The notes under the pieces are model-generated. The model was not told the origin of the DNA. It made no database searches and worked only from the letters and a program-made list of their open reading frames with translations. 45,970 bases of DNA from Bacteroidota bacterium. GTDB lineage: Bacteria; Bacteroidota; Bacteroidia; Chitinophagales; Chitinophagaceae. Below are positions 17,567 through 25,817 of the stretch, one piece after another; the stretch's first letter is position 1, and every line of letters begins with the position of its first letter. A program made the translations under genes and the position numbers. The DNA is taken from NCBI GenBank assembly GCA_030706635.1, contig JAUZOD010000032.1:1-45970 (forward strand), in the 5' to 3' direction.

Positions 17567-19060
17567 ATGAAAAAATTTATTCTCGCGCTGGATCAGGGAA
17601 CTACCAGTTCACGGGCAATACTGTTTGATCACAAGGGCCGTATTCAATCTGTTGCCCAGAAAGAATTTACGCAGATCTTTCCGCAGCCGGGATGGGTTGA
17701 ACATGATCCCAACGAGATTTGGTCTTCACAGGCTGCCGTGGCTACGGAAGCTGTGGTAAGAGCGGGTGCTGACGGACGGAATATAGCAGCCATCGGCATC
17801 ACCAACCAGCGGGAAACAACCATAGTATGGGACCGCGAAACGGGCGAACCGATATACAATGCTATTGTGTGGCAGGATCGCCGTACCGCGGCATTTTGCG
17901 AACAATTAAAGCAACAGGGACTGGCTGAGACCATCCGGTCCAAAACCGGTCTGGTGATTGACGCCTATTTCTCCGGGTCAAAGATCAGGTGGATACTCGA
18001 TCATATAAGCGGGGCGAGAAGAAGAGCGGAAGAAGGGAAACTGGCATTTGGAACGGTAGATTCCTGGCTGGTCTGGAAATTCACCCGTGGCCGGGTTCAT
18101 GCCACAGACATCAGCAACGCCGGCCGAACGATGTTGTTCAACATCCGCGAACAGCAATGGGACGAAGAACTTCTTCAGATCATCGGCATTCCGAAAAGCA
18201 TGTTGCCGGAAGTAAAACAATCCAGTGAGATTTATGGAGAAACCGAGAACAGTTTATTTGCCAATAAAATTCCGATCGCCGGCATAGCGGGCGATCAGCA
18301 TGCGGCATTGTTCGGGCAGATGTGTCTGGATAAGGCCATGGTAAAAAATACGTATGGAACCGGATGTTTTATGCTGATGAATATTGGTGACCATTTCATC
18401 GAATCAAAAAATAATCTGCTGACGACCGTTGCCTGGAAAATCAACGGGAAAATTCAATATGCATTTGAAGGAAGTATTTTTATTGCCGGCGCCGTAGTGC
18501 AATGGCTTCGGGACGGTCTGGGCATTATCCGGACTGCCGCAGAAATCGAAGTCCTGGCCTTGAAAGTGGAAGATACCGGGGGCGTTTATTTTGTTCCCGC
18601 ATTTGCAGGACTGGGAGCGCCATACTGGAACCCGGATGCCCGGGGCACGATGGTGGGCATCACGCGCGGAACAATAGCAGCCCATATTGCCCGGGCCGCT
18701 GTGGAGTCCATCGCCTATCAGACCCGGGATGTATTGAAAGCCATGGAAGCCGATGCGGGAATGCCCATTAAAGAATTGCGGGTGGATGGGGGAGCAACGG
18801 CAAACAACCTGCTCATGCAGTTTCAGGCTGATCTCTTAAATTGTAAAGTGATCAGGCCGGAGATAACGGAAACAACGGCGCTTGGCGCTGCCTATCTTGC
18901 GGGTTTGGCCACCGGCTTTTGGGAGAGTGTGGAAAGCATCCAGCAATTGTGGAAATCGGAGCGGGAATTTGTTCCGGGTGTTGGAGAACCTGCCATGAAA
19001 GAAAAAATTGCCGGATGGGAAAGGGCCGTTCATGCTGCGCAGGTGTGGAGCAGGAAATGA
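17567..19060 (+). CDS. glpK: Glycerol kinase
   Basis: A 497-residue FGGY kinase that phosphorylates glycerol to sn-glycerol 3-phosphate with ATP. The N-terminus [16 protein letters not shown] is the phosphate-binding signature. [24 protein letters not shown] and IVWQDRRT are glycerol-kinase blocks. [13 protein letters not shown] and the adenosine motif [19 protein letters not shown] follow. The length is the usual one. The gene sits between glpD and glpF, so imported glycerol would be trapped and then oxidised by neighbours. Confidence 0.97.
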   Translation: MKKFILALDQGTTSSRAILFDHKGRIQSVAQKEFTQIFPQPGWVEHDPNEIWSSQAAVATEAVVRAGADGRNIAAIGITNQRETTIVWDRETGEPIYNAIVWQDRRTAAFCEQLKQQGLAETIRSKTGLVIDAYFSGSKIRWILDHISGARRRAEEGKLAFGTVDSWLVWKFTRGRVHATDISNAGRTMLFNIREQQWDEELLQIIGIPKSMLPEVKQSSEIYGETENSLFANKIPIAGIAGDQHAALFGQMCLDKAMVKNTYGTGCFMLMNIGDHFIESKNNLLTTVAWKINGKIQYAFEGSIFIAGAVVQWLRDGLGIIRTAAEIEVLALKVEDTGGVYFVPAFAGLGAPYWNPDARGTMVGITRGTIAAHIARAAVESIAYQTRDVLKAMEADAGMPIKELRVDGGATANNLLMQFQADLLNCKVIRPEITETTALGAAYLAGLATGFWESVESIQQLWKSEREFVPGVGEPAMKEKIAGWERAVHAAQVWSRK

Positions 19061-19093
19061 AAATCGTTTTAAACCTCTTAAAACAAATCATAC

Positions 19094-19822
19094 ATGAGTC
19101 CTTTTATGGCCGAATACGTCGGCACCCTGCTCCTGCTTTTATTAGGTAATGGTGTTGTTGCCAACGTGGTTTTGACAGACACAAAAGGTCAGAACAGCGG
19201 ATGGATTGTGATCTGCACCGGGTGGGGACTTGCAGTGTTTGTTGCTGTGGTGGTGGCAGGTCCTTTCAGTGGAGCGCATCTTAATCCGGCGGTCACGCTG
19301 GCGCTGGCGATCGGCGGTAAATTTTCGTGGGCAAGTGTTTTACCGTATGTTCTTGCGCAGATGCTGGGCGCCATGTCGGGTTCATTCCTGGTATGGCTGA
19401 TGTATCGCGATCATTATAACCGGACCAAAGATCCCGGATTACAGCAGGCCAGTTTTTGTACTTCACCGGCCATCTACAATCCCATTGCGAATCTATTTAG
19501 TGAAATTGTCGGAACTTTTGTACTCACTTATACCATTTTTTATATTACAGGCGCTGAAATCACTTCAAGCAAAACCCTGATTGGCCTGGGTTCTGTAGGT
19601 GCAATACCGGCGGGTCTCCTGGTTTGGGTGATCGGATTATCTCTGGGCGGCAGCACGGGCTATGCCATCAATCCCGCCCGGGATCTTGGTCCCCGCATTA
19701 TGCATGCCCTGTTGCCGATGAAAGGGAAAGGGGAAAGCAACTGGTCTTATGCCTGGATTCCGGTGTTGGGTCCGCTTCTCGGCGGCGTATTGGGGGCGTT
19801 GGTTTATGTGGTGCTGCGGTGA
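19094..19822 (+). CDS. glpF: Aquaglyceroporin, glycerol uptake facilitator
   Basis: A 242-residue MIP channel with six predicted membrane segments. The two pore motifs are GAHLNPAVT (Asn64-Pro65-Ala66) and YAINPARDLGPR (Asn193-Pro194-Ala195). The Asp after the second NPAR is the residue that separates glycerol facilitators from water-only aquaporins. It lies 33 bp behind glpK. A short palindromic repeat begins 4 bp after its stop. Confidence 0.95.
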   Translation: MSPFMAEYVGTLLLLLLGNGVVANVVLTDTKGQNSGWIVICTGWGLAVFVAVVVAGPFSGAHLNPAVTLALAIGGKFSWASVLPYVLAQMLGAMSGSFLVWLMYRDHYNRTKDPGLQQASFCTSPAIYNPIANLFSEIVGTFVLTYTIFYITGAEITSSKTLIGLGSVGAIPAGLLVWVIGLSLGGSTGYAINPARDLGPRIMHALLPMKGKGESNWSYAWIPVLGPLLGGVLGALVYVVLR

Positions 19823-19826
19823 GCAG

Positions 19827-19847
19827 TGGACAATTGTCAACTGTCCA
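19827..19847. repeat. Short inverted repeat after glpF
   Basis: TGGACA at 19827-19832 and TGTCCA at 19842-19847 flank a 9-nt loop, with a GACAATTGTC palindrome at 19829-19838 inside. It has no U-tract. It resembles the other iterated elements at gene 3' ends in this window. Confidence 0.5.
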
Positions 19848-19961
19848 TCGATTACACCGTTTGGGCCATTCTAATGACCGTTAAACCATATGCGATAAGC
19901 AGGCGCTGGCTTAAATGCTAACTTAACGAAGCATTCCTATTTATTCACCAAAACGAACATC

Positions 19962-21053
19962 ATGTATAAGATATCCAGCTTAAGCAATGCGCTTGCATTG
20001 GGGTTGTTTTTTTCCTGCGCCGGCGTTTCAGCCCAGGGTGTTGTTACGACGCCACGGAATCCGAGTCCTGCTGCTTCTGTTTCACAGACCATCGGAATTT
20101 CAACTGTTACTGTTCATTATTCGAGGCCATCGGTCAAGGGGAGGGAGATCTGGGGTAAACTGGTTCCTTACGGCTGGAACGTGGAAGGTTTCGGGGCGGG
20201 AAATAAAGCGCCCTGGCGAGCAGGTGCCAACGAGAATACGGTTATTCAATTGTCCCATCCGGCTACCATCGAGGGACACCTGGTTCCTGCAGGTGATTAT
20301 GGGTTATTTTTTACGATCAACCAGGATAATACAGGAGAAGTGATTTTGTCGAAAGATTATAAGTCGTGGGGCAATTTCTGGTATGATCCAAAACTCGATA
20401 AAATGCGTGAAAAAATAAATGTGCGGGAGGGGCCGGAGACAGAAATGCTGACCTATGATTTTGATGCGATTACCCGGACGGGCGCAGAACTGGTGCTGAG
20501 CTGGGAGAAAAAACAGTTTCCCGTGAAAATTGAATTTGCCGTAGACGATATCGTCATGGCCAATGCAGCGGAAGAATTAAAAGGGCCTGTCGGATTTTCA
20601 TGGCAGGGATATGCCAGCGCCGCCGGCTATGCCCTTCAAAACAAAACAAATCTGGATCAGGCGGTCCAATGGGTGGATAAGGCCGTGCAGATGAATAACA
20701 GCTTCGCCACGTTGAGTCTGAAAGCGGCTGTATTAAACCAAACAGGTAAAACCGGGGAAGGCGAAAAAACCATGAAGGATGCGATCGCCATATCCACGGA
20801 AGCAGAACTGAATAACTACGGTTACCAACTGCTGAATCAGCAGCAAATGGATAAGGCCATTGAAACATTTATCCTGAATACCCAGCGTCATCCAAAGAGC
20901 CCCAACGTATGGGATAGCCTGGGAGAGGGTTATGCGATTAAGGGAGACAAGAAAAATGCCGTCATCAACTTCAAGAAATCGCTGAGTCTGAATCCTCCGC
21001 CTAACGTGAAGGCCAACTCAGAGAAATATTTGCAGCAGCTGGGCGCTATGTAA
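19962..21053 (+). CDS. Secreted DUF2911 protein with C-terminal TPR repeats
   Basis: A 363-residue exported protein with a signal peptide ending near GVSAQG. Residues ~30-190 match DUF2911: TIGISTVTVHYSRPSVKGR, then WRAGANENTVIQLSHPATI and VPAGDYGLFF. Residues ~210-360 form helical tetratricopeptide repeats (AAGYALQNKTNLDQAVQWVD; NVWDSLGEGYAIKGDKKNAV). The DUF2911 function is unknown; the TPR part suggests a periplasmic protein-binding role. A strong bidirectional terminator follows 41 bp after the stop. Confidence 0.85.
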   Translation: MYKISSLSNALALGLFFSCAGVSAQGVVTTPRNPSPAASVSQTIGISTVTVHYSRPSVKGREIWGKLVPYGWNVEGFGAGNKAPWRAGANENTVIQLSHPATIEGHLVPAGDYGLFFTINQDNTGEVILSKDYKSWGNFWYDPKLDKMREKINVREGPETEMLTYDFDAITRTGAELVLSWEKKQFPVKIEFAVDDIVMANAAEELKGPVGFSWQGYASAAGYALQNKTNLDQAVQWVDKAVQMNNSFATLSLKAAVLNQTGKTGEGEKTMKDAIAISTEAELNNYGYQLLNQQQMDKAIETFILNTQRHPKSPNVWDSLGEGYAIKGDKKNAVINFKKSLSLNPPPNVKANSEKYLQQLGAM

Positions 21054-21094
21054 GTGATCCGGGCATTTTGTGTAAGAGGATTGATGGGGTTAAC

Positions 21095-21136
21095 CAAACA
21101 AAAAAATCCGCTGAAGCAGTGGATTTTTTTTGTTTG
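21095..21136. terminator. Bidirectional Rho-independent terminator
   Basis: A long, almost perfect hairpin: arms 21095-21109 and 21121-21136, with A-rich and T-rich ends on each strand and a CTG/CAG inner pairing. It lies between the convergent DUF2911 gene and the small secreted protein gene, and can end transcription of both. Confidence 0.88.
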
Positions 21137-21167
21137 CAGGCAATATAAGCGGTTTCTTTTTTCCAAA

Positions 21168-21611
21168 TTATTTGTTTTCTGTTTTGAATGTACTCCAGCT
21201 GTTGGAATCAACGGATTTCAACACTTTTCTCTGTGATCCGTTTTCGACGGTTACATAGTAGGAGCTGTCATCATTGATGTGTATTTCAAACAAATCGCTG
21301 ATCCAGTAACCGGCATATTCCTTTTTCAAAGAAATTAAAAGCAGCACAGGAAGCTGATTGGAACTGATATTACGGCTTATGGCCAGGAGATCACCGTTCA
21401 AGGTATAGTAGGCAAACAACACCTGGTTGTCCATCTGAAAGGAAACCTTCAGAAAATTCTTGTCGCTTTCCCATCTGGCGTCATGAGCGCCTGCGAATTG
21501 CTGGTTAAATGAAGTGAGCACATACTTGTTAATGTCGGGATTGCCGGTCGCAAAGGAAGAGCCTGTGATACCAACCAGTACCAGGGCTAAAATCACGAGA
21601 TTCTTTTTCAT
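21168..21611 (-). CDS. Small secreted protein, possibly PepSY-like
   Basis: A 147-residue protein. The start at 21611 gives a clear signal peptide (MKKNLVILALVLVGITGSSF); an open frame from 21656 would begin inside the promoter. The mature part, with VLTSFNQQFAGAHDARWE followed by alternating strands, resembles short periplasmic PepSY-like (DUF2874-type) proteins of Bacteroidota. This call rests on pattern only. The function is unknown. It is a single gene between a terminator and a promoter. Confidence 0.65.
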   Translation of the reverse strand: MKKNLVILALVLVGITGSSFATGNPDINKYVLTSFNQQFAGAHDARWESDKNFLKVSFQMDNQVLFAYYTLNGDLLAISRNISSNQLPVLLLISLKKEYAGYWISDLFEIHINDDSSYYVTVENGSQRKVLKSVDSNSWSTFKTENK

Positions 21612-21653
21612 TGTCTTAATTTTTATTGGTTTTGTTATTCGTAATTGACAATA

Positions 21654-21685
21654 CAAAGATAAGGGTTAAGGTATGTACTATACAA
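21654..21685 (-). promoter_or_regulatory. Bacteroidota promoter (TTG-N21-TATCTTTG)
   Basis: The minus strand carries TATCTTTG at 21661-21654 and TTG at 21685-21683, a 21-nt spacing that fits the -33/-7 architecture of Bacteroidota. It lies 43 nt upstream of the ATG at 21611. This is the best complete promoter in the window. Confidence 0.6.
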
Positions 21686-22077
21686 TACATAGTAGTATCA
21701 ATGGCATAATAATATCTATAAGCGGCAGTAATTAAGGATAAAGCTGCGAATTTGGGGAAGGAATTGAAAAAATAGACTTAAAACAGATCAGGCAAGATCG
21801 GGTTTTTACGAAAATATGCTTCCAGCAAAACGATTAATAGTTTGATTATCAATTATATATGATAATAAAAATACTGTTTATCGGTCCGGAATTCAACAAT
21901 AGCCAAATATCAAGCCGGGAAGGGTATATAACATATATTAATCGTTAATAATAGAGAGGCTATTCAATTTGATAATTTGAAGATTTTAAAATGGGGGGAG
22001 TGGGATGAAAAGAGCCGGGAAGGAAATGAGGGCTCATCTTCACAGCAGCATCTGCTACAGCGTTCGAAACAATATGC
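21686..22077. other. AT-rich intergenic stretch with dyads, no gene seen
   Basis: About 390 bp with no credible gene. A 7-bp inverted repeat ATTATCA/TGATAAT lies at 21845-21851 and 21860-21866, and ACTATACAATACATAGT-like dyads lie just upstream of the promoter. A small open frame from 21977 runs through the terminator and was not accepted. A small RNA or operator cannot be excluded. Confidence 0.4.
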
Positions 22078-22110
22078 AAAAAACCAATGGAATATTTACC
22101 ATTGGTTTTT
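22078..22110. terminator. Rho-independent terminator for the cupredoxin/DUF4142 pair
   Basis: AACCAATGG and CCATTGGTT pair around an 8-nt loop (22091-22098), with A-runs on one side and T-runs on the other. It lies 42 bp beyond the cupredoxin stop on the minus strand and has a U-tract in that direction. Confidence 0.85.
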
Positions 22111-22151
22111 GATGTTAGTATTTCCTGAGTTGTGTCAGGGAGCCGGCAACA

Positions 22152-22517
22152 TTATGGCTTTTGCACAATCAGCTTTCCGACCATGACAACATGGATACTA
22201 CAATAATAGTCGTCGCTCTCTGCCACCACCATTTTCCAGGATTTGCCGGGGGCCAGGCTGGAAGAAGTCCAGGTACTGTTCGGAACCTGGGTCACATCAT
22301 GCACAACCATGTCCTTATTAATCCATTCAACTGTATCCCCCTGGTGAACGGTGATTGTGGCTGGCTGGAATTTCATTTGAGAGATTTCAACCCGGAGTGT
22401 TTTAGGCACATATTTCTCCGGGGTGATTTTTTCGGGGGATGTGGAACAACTGCTCAGGATAAACAGGGGAAATGCCAGGATCAGGCTATTTCCCCAAAAT
22501 TTACGGATGGGTATCAT
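22152..22517 (-). CDS. Cupredoxin (plastocyanin-like) lipoprotein
   Basis: A 121-residue blue-copper protein anchored as a lipoprotein (FILSSC, Cys24). The type I copper ligands are all visible: His73 in VVHDV, then Cys106, His109 and Met112 in YYCSIHVVM. KFQPATITVHQGDTVEWIN is the usual first half of the fold. It probably carries electrons in the periplasm. Its ATG overlaps the TGA of the DUF4142 gene (ATGA, 22514-22517), so the two are translationally coupled. An ECF sigma gene is divergent on the far side of DUF4142. Confidence 0.88.
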   Translation of the reverse strand: MIPIRKFWGNSLILAFPLFILSSCSTSPEKITPEKYVPKTLRVEISQMKFQPATITVHQGDTVEWINKDMVVHDVTQVPNSTWTSSSLAPGKSWKMVVAESDDYYCSIHVVMVGKLIVQKP

Positions 22518-23059
22518 TTGGTAAACTTGCTTTGTAGCATTTCAGCATGTTCCAAATGGGCTTTTAAGGTAGGTACAACCGCTTGCAGCAGACTTTTTAA
22601 TTCTGCATTCCGGGTTTGCGGAATGAGTACGGTTTCCACCGCAGAAATAACGGCTTTGTGATATACGACTTCATTATCAATATAGGCCTTGTTAAATGCG
22701 GCACCTGATTTTGAATTCAGCATCTTCTCTGTTTTTTTAGCATCCGCTGTCATTTTTTTGCTGACTGCATTGTCTTTTGGTGTCACCTTAAGTTTGGTAA
22801 CCAGGGCAACAGCCTGGTCAATAACGGATTGGTGATCACTGGCCATGGTTTTGGCGAACTGAAGAATGTCTGCATTTTTTGACTTTTTCTCTGCGATCCT
22901 GGCAAAGCCAATATCATTCTTATTGGCCACTACGGCCACGGATGCGATTTCATCATCCCCGAGTTTGGCTGTTTGCTGGGCGAAACCTGGCAGTGTCTGC
23001 GTGAGGATCAGGGCCATAGAAGCTGCAGCCCATGTTGTTAAAGTTTTAAGCATTTTCAT
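22514..23059 (-). CDS. DUF4142 exported protein (ferritin-like fold)
   Basis: A 181-residue protein with a signal peptide (ending PGFAQQ) and a four-helix DUF4142 domain. Typical blocks are KLGDDEIASVAVVANKNDIG, FAKTMASDHQSVIDQ, and a C-terminal helix ending HLEHAEML. Conserved His and Glu in these helices suggest a ferritin-like bundle, but metal binding is not proven for the family. It is the first gene of a coupled pair with the cupredoxin. It diverges from the ECF sigma gene, with a perfect 9-bp palindrome in between, so regulation by that sigma factor or a linked regulator is plausible. Confidence 0.85.
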   Translation of the reverse strand: MKMLKTLTTWAAASMALILTQTLPGFAQQTAKLGDDEIASVAVVANKNDIGFARIAEKKSKNADILQFAKTMASDHQSVIDQAVALVTKLKVTPKDNAVSKKMTADAKKTEKMLNSKSGAAFNKAYIDNEVVYHKAVISAVETVLIPQTRNAELKSLLQAVVPTLKAHLEHAEMLQSKFTK

Positions 23060-23110
23060 TTTGCTGATTTTATTTGTTTGAATACCTATTGGAGTTCAGC
23101 CGGCCGGAAA

Positions 23111-23142
23111 GGTTACAAAAAAAAGAGGCTAACTTTGTAACC
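23111..23142. promoter_or_regulatory. Palindromic operator candidate overlapping a TAACTTTG promoter element
   Basis: GGTTACAAA (23111-23119) and TTTGTAACC (23134-23142) form a perfect 9-bp inverted repeat with a 14-nt spacer. A perfect plus-strand TAnnTTTG (TAACTTTG, 23130-23137) overlaps the right arm. The site lies between the divergent DUF4142 and sigma-factor genes, which is where a shared operator would be expected. Confidence 0.6.
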
Positions 23143-23163
23143 TTGCCGTATCAGGATACTCTA

Positions 23164-23862
23164 ATGCACAGTAGTATGGATAATTCGCATCTGCCGCCGG
23201 GCTCCGAAACGGAAGTTATTTCTGATCAGGAAGTCATTTCCCGTGTGTTAAAGGGGGAAAAGAATTTGTATGCTATTATCGTCCGCAGGTACAATGCCCG
23301 CCTGTACCGGGTGGGAATGTCTATAGTCGATGACGATGCGGAAGTGGAGGATGTAATGCAGGTAGCATACATCAAAGCCTATGAAAATCTGGCCCGTTTT
23401 GCCTTCCGATCCAGTTTTTCAACCTGGCTAACCCGGATTCTCATCAATGAAAGCCTGCTCCGGCTGAAAAAAAGAAAATTGTCCGTCCACCTGAATGAAG
23501 CCCTCATGATAAATAATAGTTACCCCTCAAATAATCCGGTAGATGGTCAGACGCCGGCTTCTAAAACCCTGAATATGGAATTAAGGACCATTTTGGAAGA
23601 AGCGATCCGCAAATTGCCGGAAATATACCGGACGGTTTTCATCATGCGAGAAATCGAAAATATGAATGTGGTGGAAACGAAGGAATGCCTGGATATTTCC
23701 GAAGCCAATGTAAAAGTGCGTTTAAACCGGGCAAAATCATTATTAAGAGATTCCCTGAGCGCTTATTATAAAAAAGAAGATATTCTTCATTTTCATCTTT
23801 CCCGCTGCGACAGGATGGTGGAGCGGGTGAACCGGCAGATTGAATCCATTTCCATTTACTGA
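23164..23862 (+). CDS. ECF-type RNA polymerase sigma factor
   Basis: A 232-residue sigma-70 family protein of the ECF class. Region 2 reads LYRVGMSIVDDDAEVEDVMQVAYIKAYENL; this is followed by FSTWLTRILINESLLRLKK, and region 4 has LPEIYRTVFIMREIENMNVVETKECLDISEANVKVRLNRAKS. The frame is open from 23074, but its first 30 codons span the palindrome and promoter and look non-coding, so ATG 23164 (or 23176) is preferred. No anti-sigma gene is adjacent. It is divergent to DUF4142/cupredoxin, and its 3' end overlaps the convergent ferredoxin gene by 7 bp. Confidence 0.9.
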   Translation: MHSSMDNSHLPPGSETEVISDQEVISRVLKGEKNLYAIIVRRYNARLYRVGMSIVDDDAEVEDVMQVAYIKAYENLARFAFRSSFSTWLTRILINESLLRLKKRKLSVHLNEALMINNSYPSNNPVDGQTPASKTLNMELRTILEEAIRKLPEIYRTVFIMREIENMNVVETKECLDISEANVKVRLNRAKSLLRDSLSAYYKKEDILHFHLSRCDRMVERVNRQIESISIY

Positions 23863-24209
23863 TATTCCCTTAATATTTTTATTTTAATGTCCTTCAGCGA
23901 AGAATTGATCAGCAGCTGACAGGCCAGCCTGATGTCCTTACGCGGTGCCGTCATTTTTTTGATTGTTGATTCCTCATTTCTTTCCATGGGATCCAGGGTC
24001 TGACCAGAAGACAGAATCTCGACCAGACAGCTACCGCACCTGCCCATGCCCTTACACTCGCCGAATTCCTCCGTATAGAGACTGTCGAAGATCAGCATCA
24101 TCAGATTCCTGTACTCTCCTTCGTAAGTATCCAGTTCATACGCGTCGCCCTCGTAGACAACCGTAATATGAATGGGGTCTTGTTGCGGAAGGGTAGACGG
24201 ACTAATCAT
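23856..24209 (-). CDS. [2Fe-2S] ferredoxin
   Basis: A 117-residue plant/adrenodoxin-like ferredoxin. The cluster ligands are Cys52, Cys58, Cys61 and Cys97 (C-x5-C-x2-C-x35-C, in FGECKGMGRCGSC and RLACQLL). No signal peptide, so it is cytoplasmic. It is the last gene of the oxidase/haemoglobin operon and starts 4 bp after the hemerythrin stop. It could supply electrons to the truncated haemoglobin or hemerythrin next door; that is inference from position. Confidence 0.88.
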   Translation of the reverse strand: MISPSTLPQQDPIHITVVYEGDAYELDTYEGEYRNLMMLIFDSLYTEEFGECKGMGRCGSCLVEILSSGQTLDPMERNEESTIKKMTAPRKDIRLACQLLINSSLKDIKIKILREYQ

Positions 24210-24213
24210 TTTT

Positions 24214-24711
24214 TTACAGCGAAGATTTCAGGTTCCAGAATGCATCAGCATAATCGTCTTTTACTTCGTGGCTGGCAGATGCATTTAGTTTTTTTCCGAT
24301 CAGCGCTAACTGATCGGCCTTCAGTATCTTTTCCAGGTGGGGAAACAACTCCCGTTCTTCAAAACGGATATGCTTATCCAGTTCATCCGCCAGCTGGCGA
24401 AGCTGGTCGGTTGACTGAGAATCCTGAACGGCAAAGGATTCAACCAATTGCTGAATGGCCTTGTGTTGCTGTTTTGCTTTCATCACCAGGGGGTCATCCG
24501 CCGGAGCAAACAGGATTTCCTCTTCCTCCATGAAATGCGGCAGAATATGATTGTTCCAGAAATAATGAACATAGGGAACCATACGCTCAAAACCTGTGTT
24601 GTTTTTAATGCCCTGACGGATTTTCCAGCCGAAAAGCAGGGTGAAATGATGTTCCCTGGATAATTTTAGCAGGCTTTCGGTGCGTTTGATGGGCTTTATA
24701 CCGGTGTTCAT
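24214..24711 (-). CDS. Hemerythrin HHE domain protein
   Basis: A 165-residue four-helix protein with hemerythrin-type di-iron ligands: His21/His22 in SREHHF, His55, His59 and the following Glu in HILPHFMEEE, a His in QQHKAI, and HIRFEERELFPHLE. It is a single-domain soluble protein. Related proteins bind O2, sense it, or repair and protect iron centres under NO stress. It lies 30 bp behind the truncated haemoglobin gene in a co-directional operon with an Rrf2-type regulator, which supports a role in O2 or NO handling. Confidence 0.85.
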   Translation of the reverse strand: MNTGIKPIKRTESLLKLSREHHFTLLFGWKIRQGIKNNTGFERMVPYVHYFWNNHILPHFMEEEEILFAPADDPLVMKAKQQHKAIQQLVESFAVQDSQSTDQLRQLADELDKHIRFEERELFPHLEKILKADQLALIGKKLNASASHEVKDDYADAFWNLKSSL

Positions 24712-24741
24712 GGTGTTGGTTATGCAGTACTGTTCCCTGCA

Positions 24742-25137
24742 TCAAATTATATTTTTAAATCCCTGTTCTTTAAAATAGGCTATCCTCGATTCAAACATCT
24801 CTGCCATCTTATCGGCCCTCCACGCGGCCTCCTTTGCTTTTTCTCCGCTGAATAGTTCATTCAGGGTTTCCTTAAATAACCTGAGCCATTGCTGAAAATG
24901 GCCATGGTCAATAGGCAGGCTGGCATGGGGAGCAAACGGGCTTCCGAGATAGCTGTGTTCGTTCAGTAGTACGGTTTGCCAGAACCGGTACATCTTTTCC
25001 AGGTGTACGGGCCATTGATCCCTGATTCTTTCATTGAAAATGGGAGCCAGTAACTGATCAGATCTTACTTTTCCGTAAAAAGTATCCACCAGTTTCTTAA
25101 TATCATCCAGATTCAGGATATCTCTGCTTTCACTCAT
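24742..25137 (-). CDS. Group III truncated haemoglobin
   Basis: A 131-residue 2/2 haemoglobin. VDTFYGKVRSD carries the B10 tyrosine (Tyr21), FWQTVLLN the E-helix region, and LPIDHGHFQQWLRLF the proximal His80 and the group III Trp84. The start at 25137 is chosen over an open frame from 25215 because that extension overlaps the upstream gene and lies outside the globin fold. Group III globins in Campylobacter are linked to NO and O2 metabolism. Here it sits inside an oxidase operon, 5 bp after the preceding gene. Confidence 0.88.
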   Translation of the reverse strand: MSESRDILNLDDIKKLVDTFYGKVRSDQLLAPIFNERIRDQWPVHLEKMYRFWQTVLLNEHSYLGSPFAPHASLPIDHGHFQQWLRLFKETLNELFSGEKAKEAAWRADKMAEMFESRIAYFKEQGFKNII

Positions 25138-25142
25138 TCGGA

Positions 25143-25550
25143 TTAAGATTTTATGTTCAGATACATGATGGAATAGTACAGGGCCCATCCGGCAAATCCG
25201 ATAATCAGGATCCATACCCAGGACGGAATGGTTTGTGGCGTCTCGCTGCCCACAATGAGGAATTTCTTTTGATCTCCTTTGCCGTAGGCATTTATCATGA
25301 GCGGCAATATGCCATCCACCCGGGCATGTTCTTTAATTCCTTCAACGGAAATGGCAGGACCGTTACTCACTTGAAAAGGAATCACGCGCAATCCTTCTTT
25401 GCCGGTCGGATCTTTGCTTACAATCCGGAGCGTATGATCGCCATCCACCAGTTTACGGGTGTCCAGTTCAAAGTTAGCCGGAGAAGCAAAGGTAGCGATG
25501 GGTTTGGGATCGCCGTCCAGAAAAATAAATATGGTGCTTTTGTCATCCAT
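25143..25550 (-). CDS. Unknown protein: Ig-like domain with C-terminal membrane anchor
   Basis: A 135-residue protein I cannot assign. The first ~100 residues are beta-rich and look Ig/cadherin-like (FASPANFELDTRKLVDGDHTLRIV, split by a Gly/Asp turn). Residues ~110-130 (WVWILIIGFAGWALYYSIMYL) form one membrane helix. There is no N-terminal signal, so it is probably a tail-anchored or C-terminally inserted protein. It starts 1 bp after the stop of the CPAC gene and ends 5 bp before the haemoglobin gene, so it belongs to the oxidase operon. It is not CcoH, which has an N-terminal anchor. A role as oxidase accessory or assembly protein is a guess. Confidence 0.7.
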   Translation of the reverse strand: MDDKSTIFIFLDGDPKPIATFASPANFELDTRKLVDGDHTLRIVSKDPTGKEGLRVIPFQVSNGPAISVEGIKEHARVDGILPLMINAYGKGDQKKFLIVGSETPQTIPSWVWILIIGFAGWALYYSIMYLNIKS

Positions 25551-25551
25551 C

Positions 25552-25812
25552 TCATTCGGGATTTAAAATAAGGCGTTTGATATGTTGTTGTGCTTTTTCT
25601 CCGGGGCGAATCAACCATTTTACGGAGTAAAAAAGAGTAAAGAGTACGATCACGATAAATACGCAGACGATCAGATAGTCCCATTTTCCCGAGGGTCCCG
25701 CACCGTGGGTGATCCCACGCAATATTTTGGGCTGTTGCGATTCGCAGGCAGGGCAGGCCAGTATTCGCAACCGGGCGAAGGTCATCATCAGCAGGGCAAT
25801 TGTTTTTTTCAT
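25552..25812 (-). CDS. Small CPAC membrane protein, oxidase-associated, unknown function
   Basis: An 86-residue protein. An N-terminal hydrophobic stretch leads to Cys20-Pro-Ala-Cys23, then QQPKILRGITHGAGPSGKWDY, a single transmembrane helix (LIVCVFIVIVLFTLFYSV) and a basic tail. The CxxC pair could be redox-active or bind metal, copper delivery to CuB being one possibility. No family function is known to me. It lies 5 bp after the cytochrome gene and 1 bp before the Ig-like gene, so translation is probably coupled. Confidence 0.72.
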   Translation of the reverse strand: MKKTIALLMMTFARLRILACPACESQQPKILRGITHGAGPSGKWDYLIVCVFIVIVLFTLFYSVKWLIRPGEKAQQHIKRLILNPE

Positions 25813-25817
25813 CTTTT

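Noticed and set aside
21977-22186. A 69-codon frame before the cupredoxin terminator
   Set aside because: It runs through the terminator hairpin and into the cupredoxin gene antisense; no signal or motif is seen.
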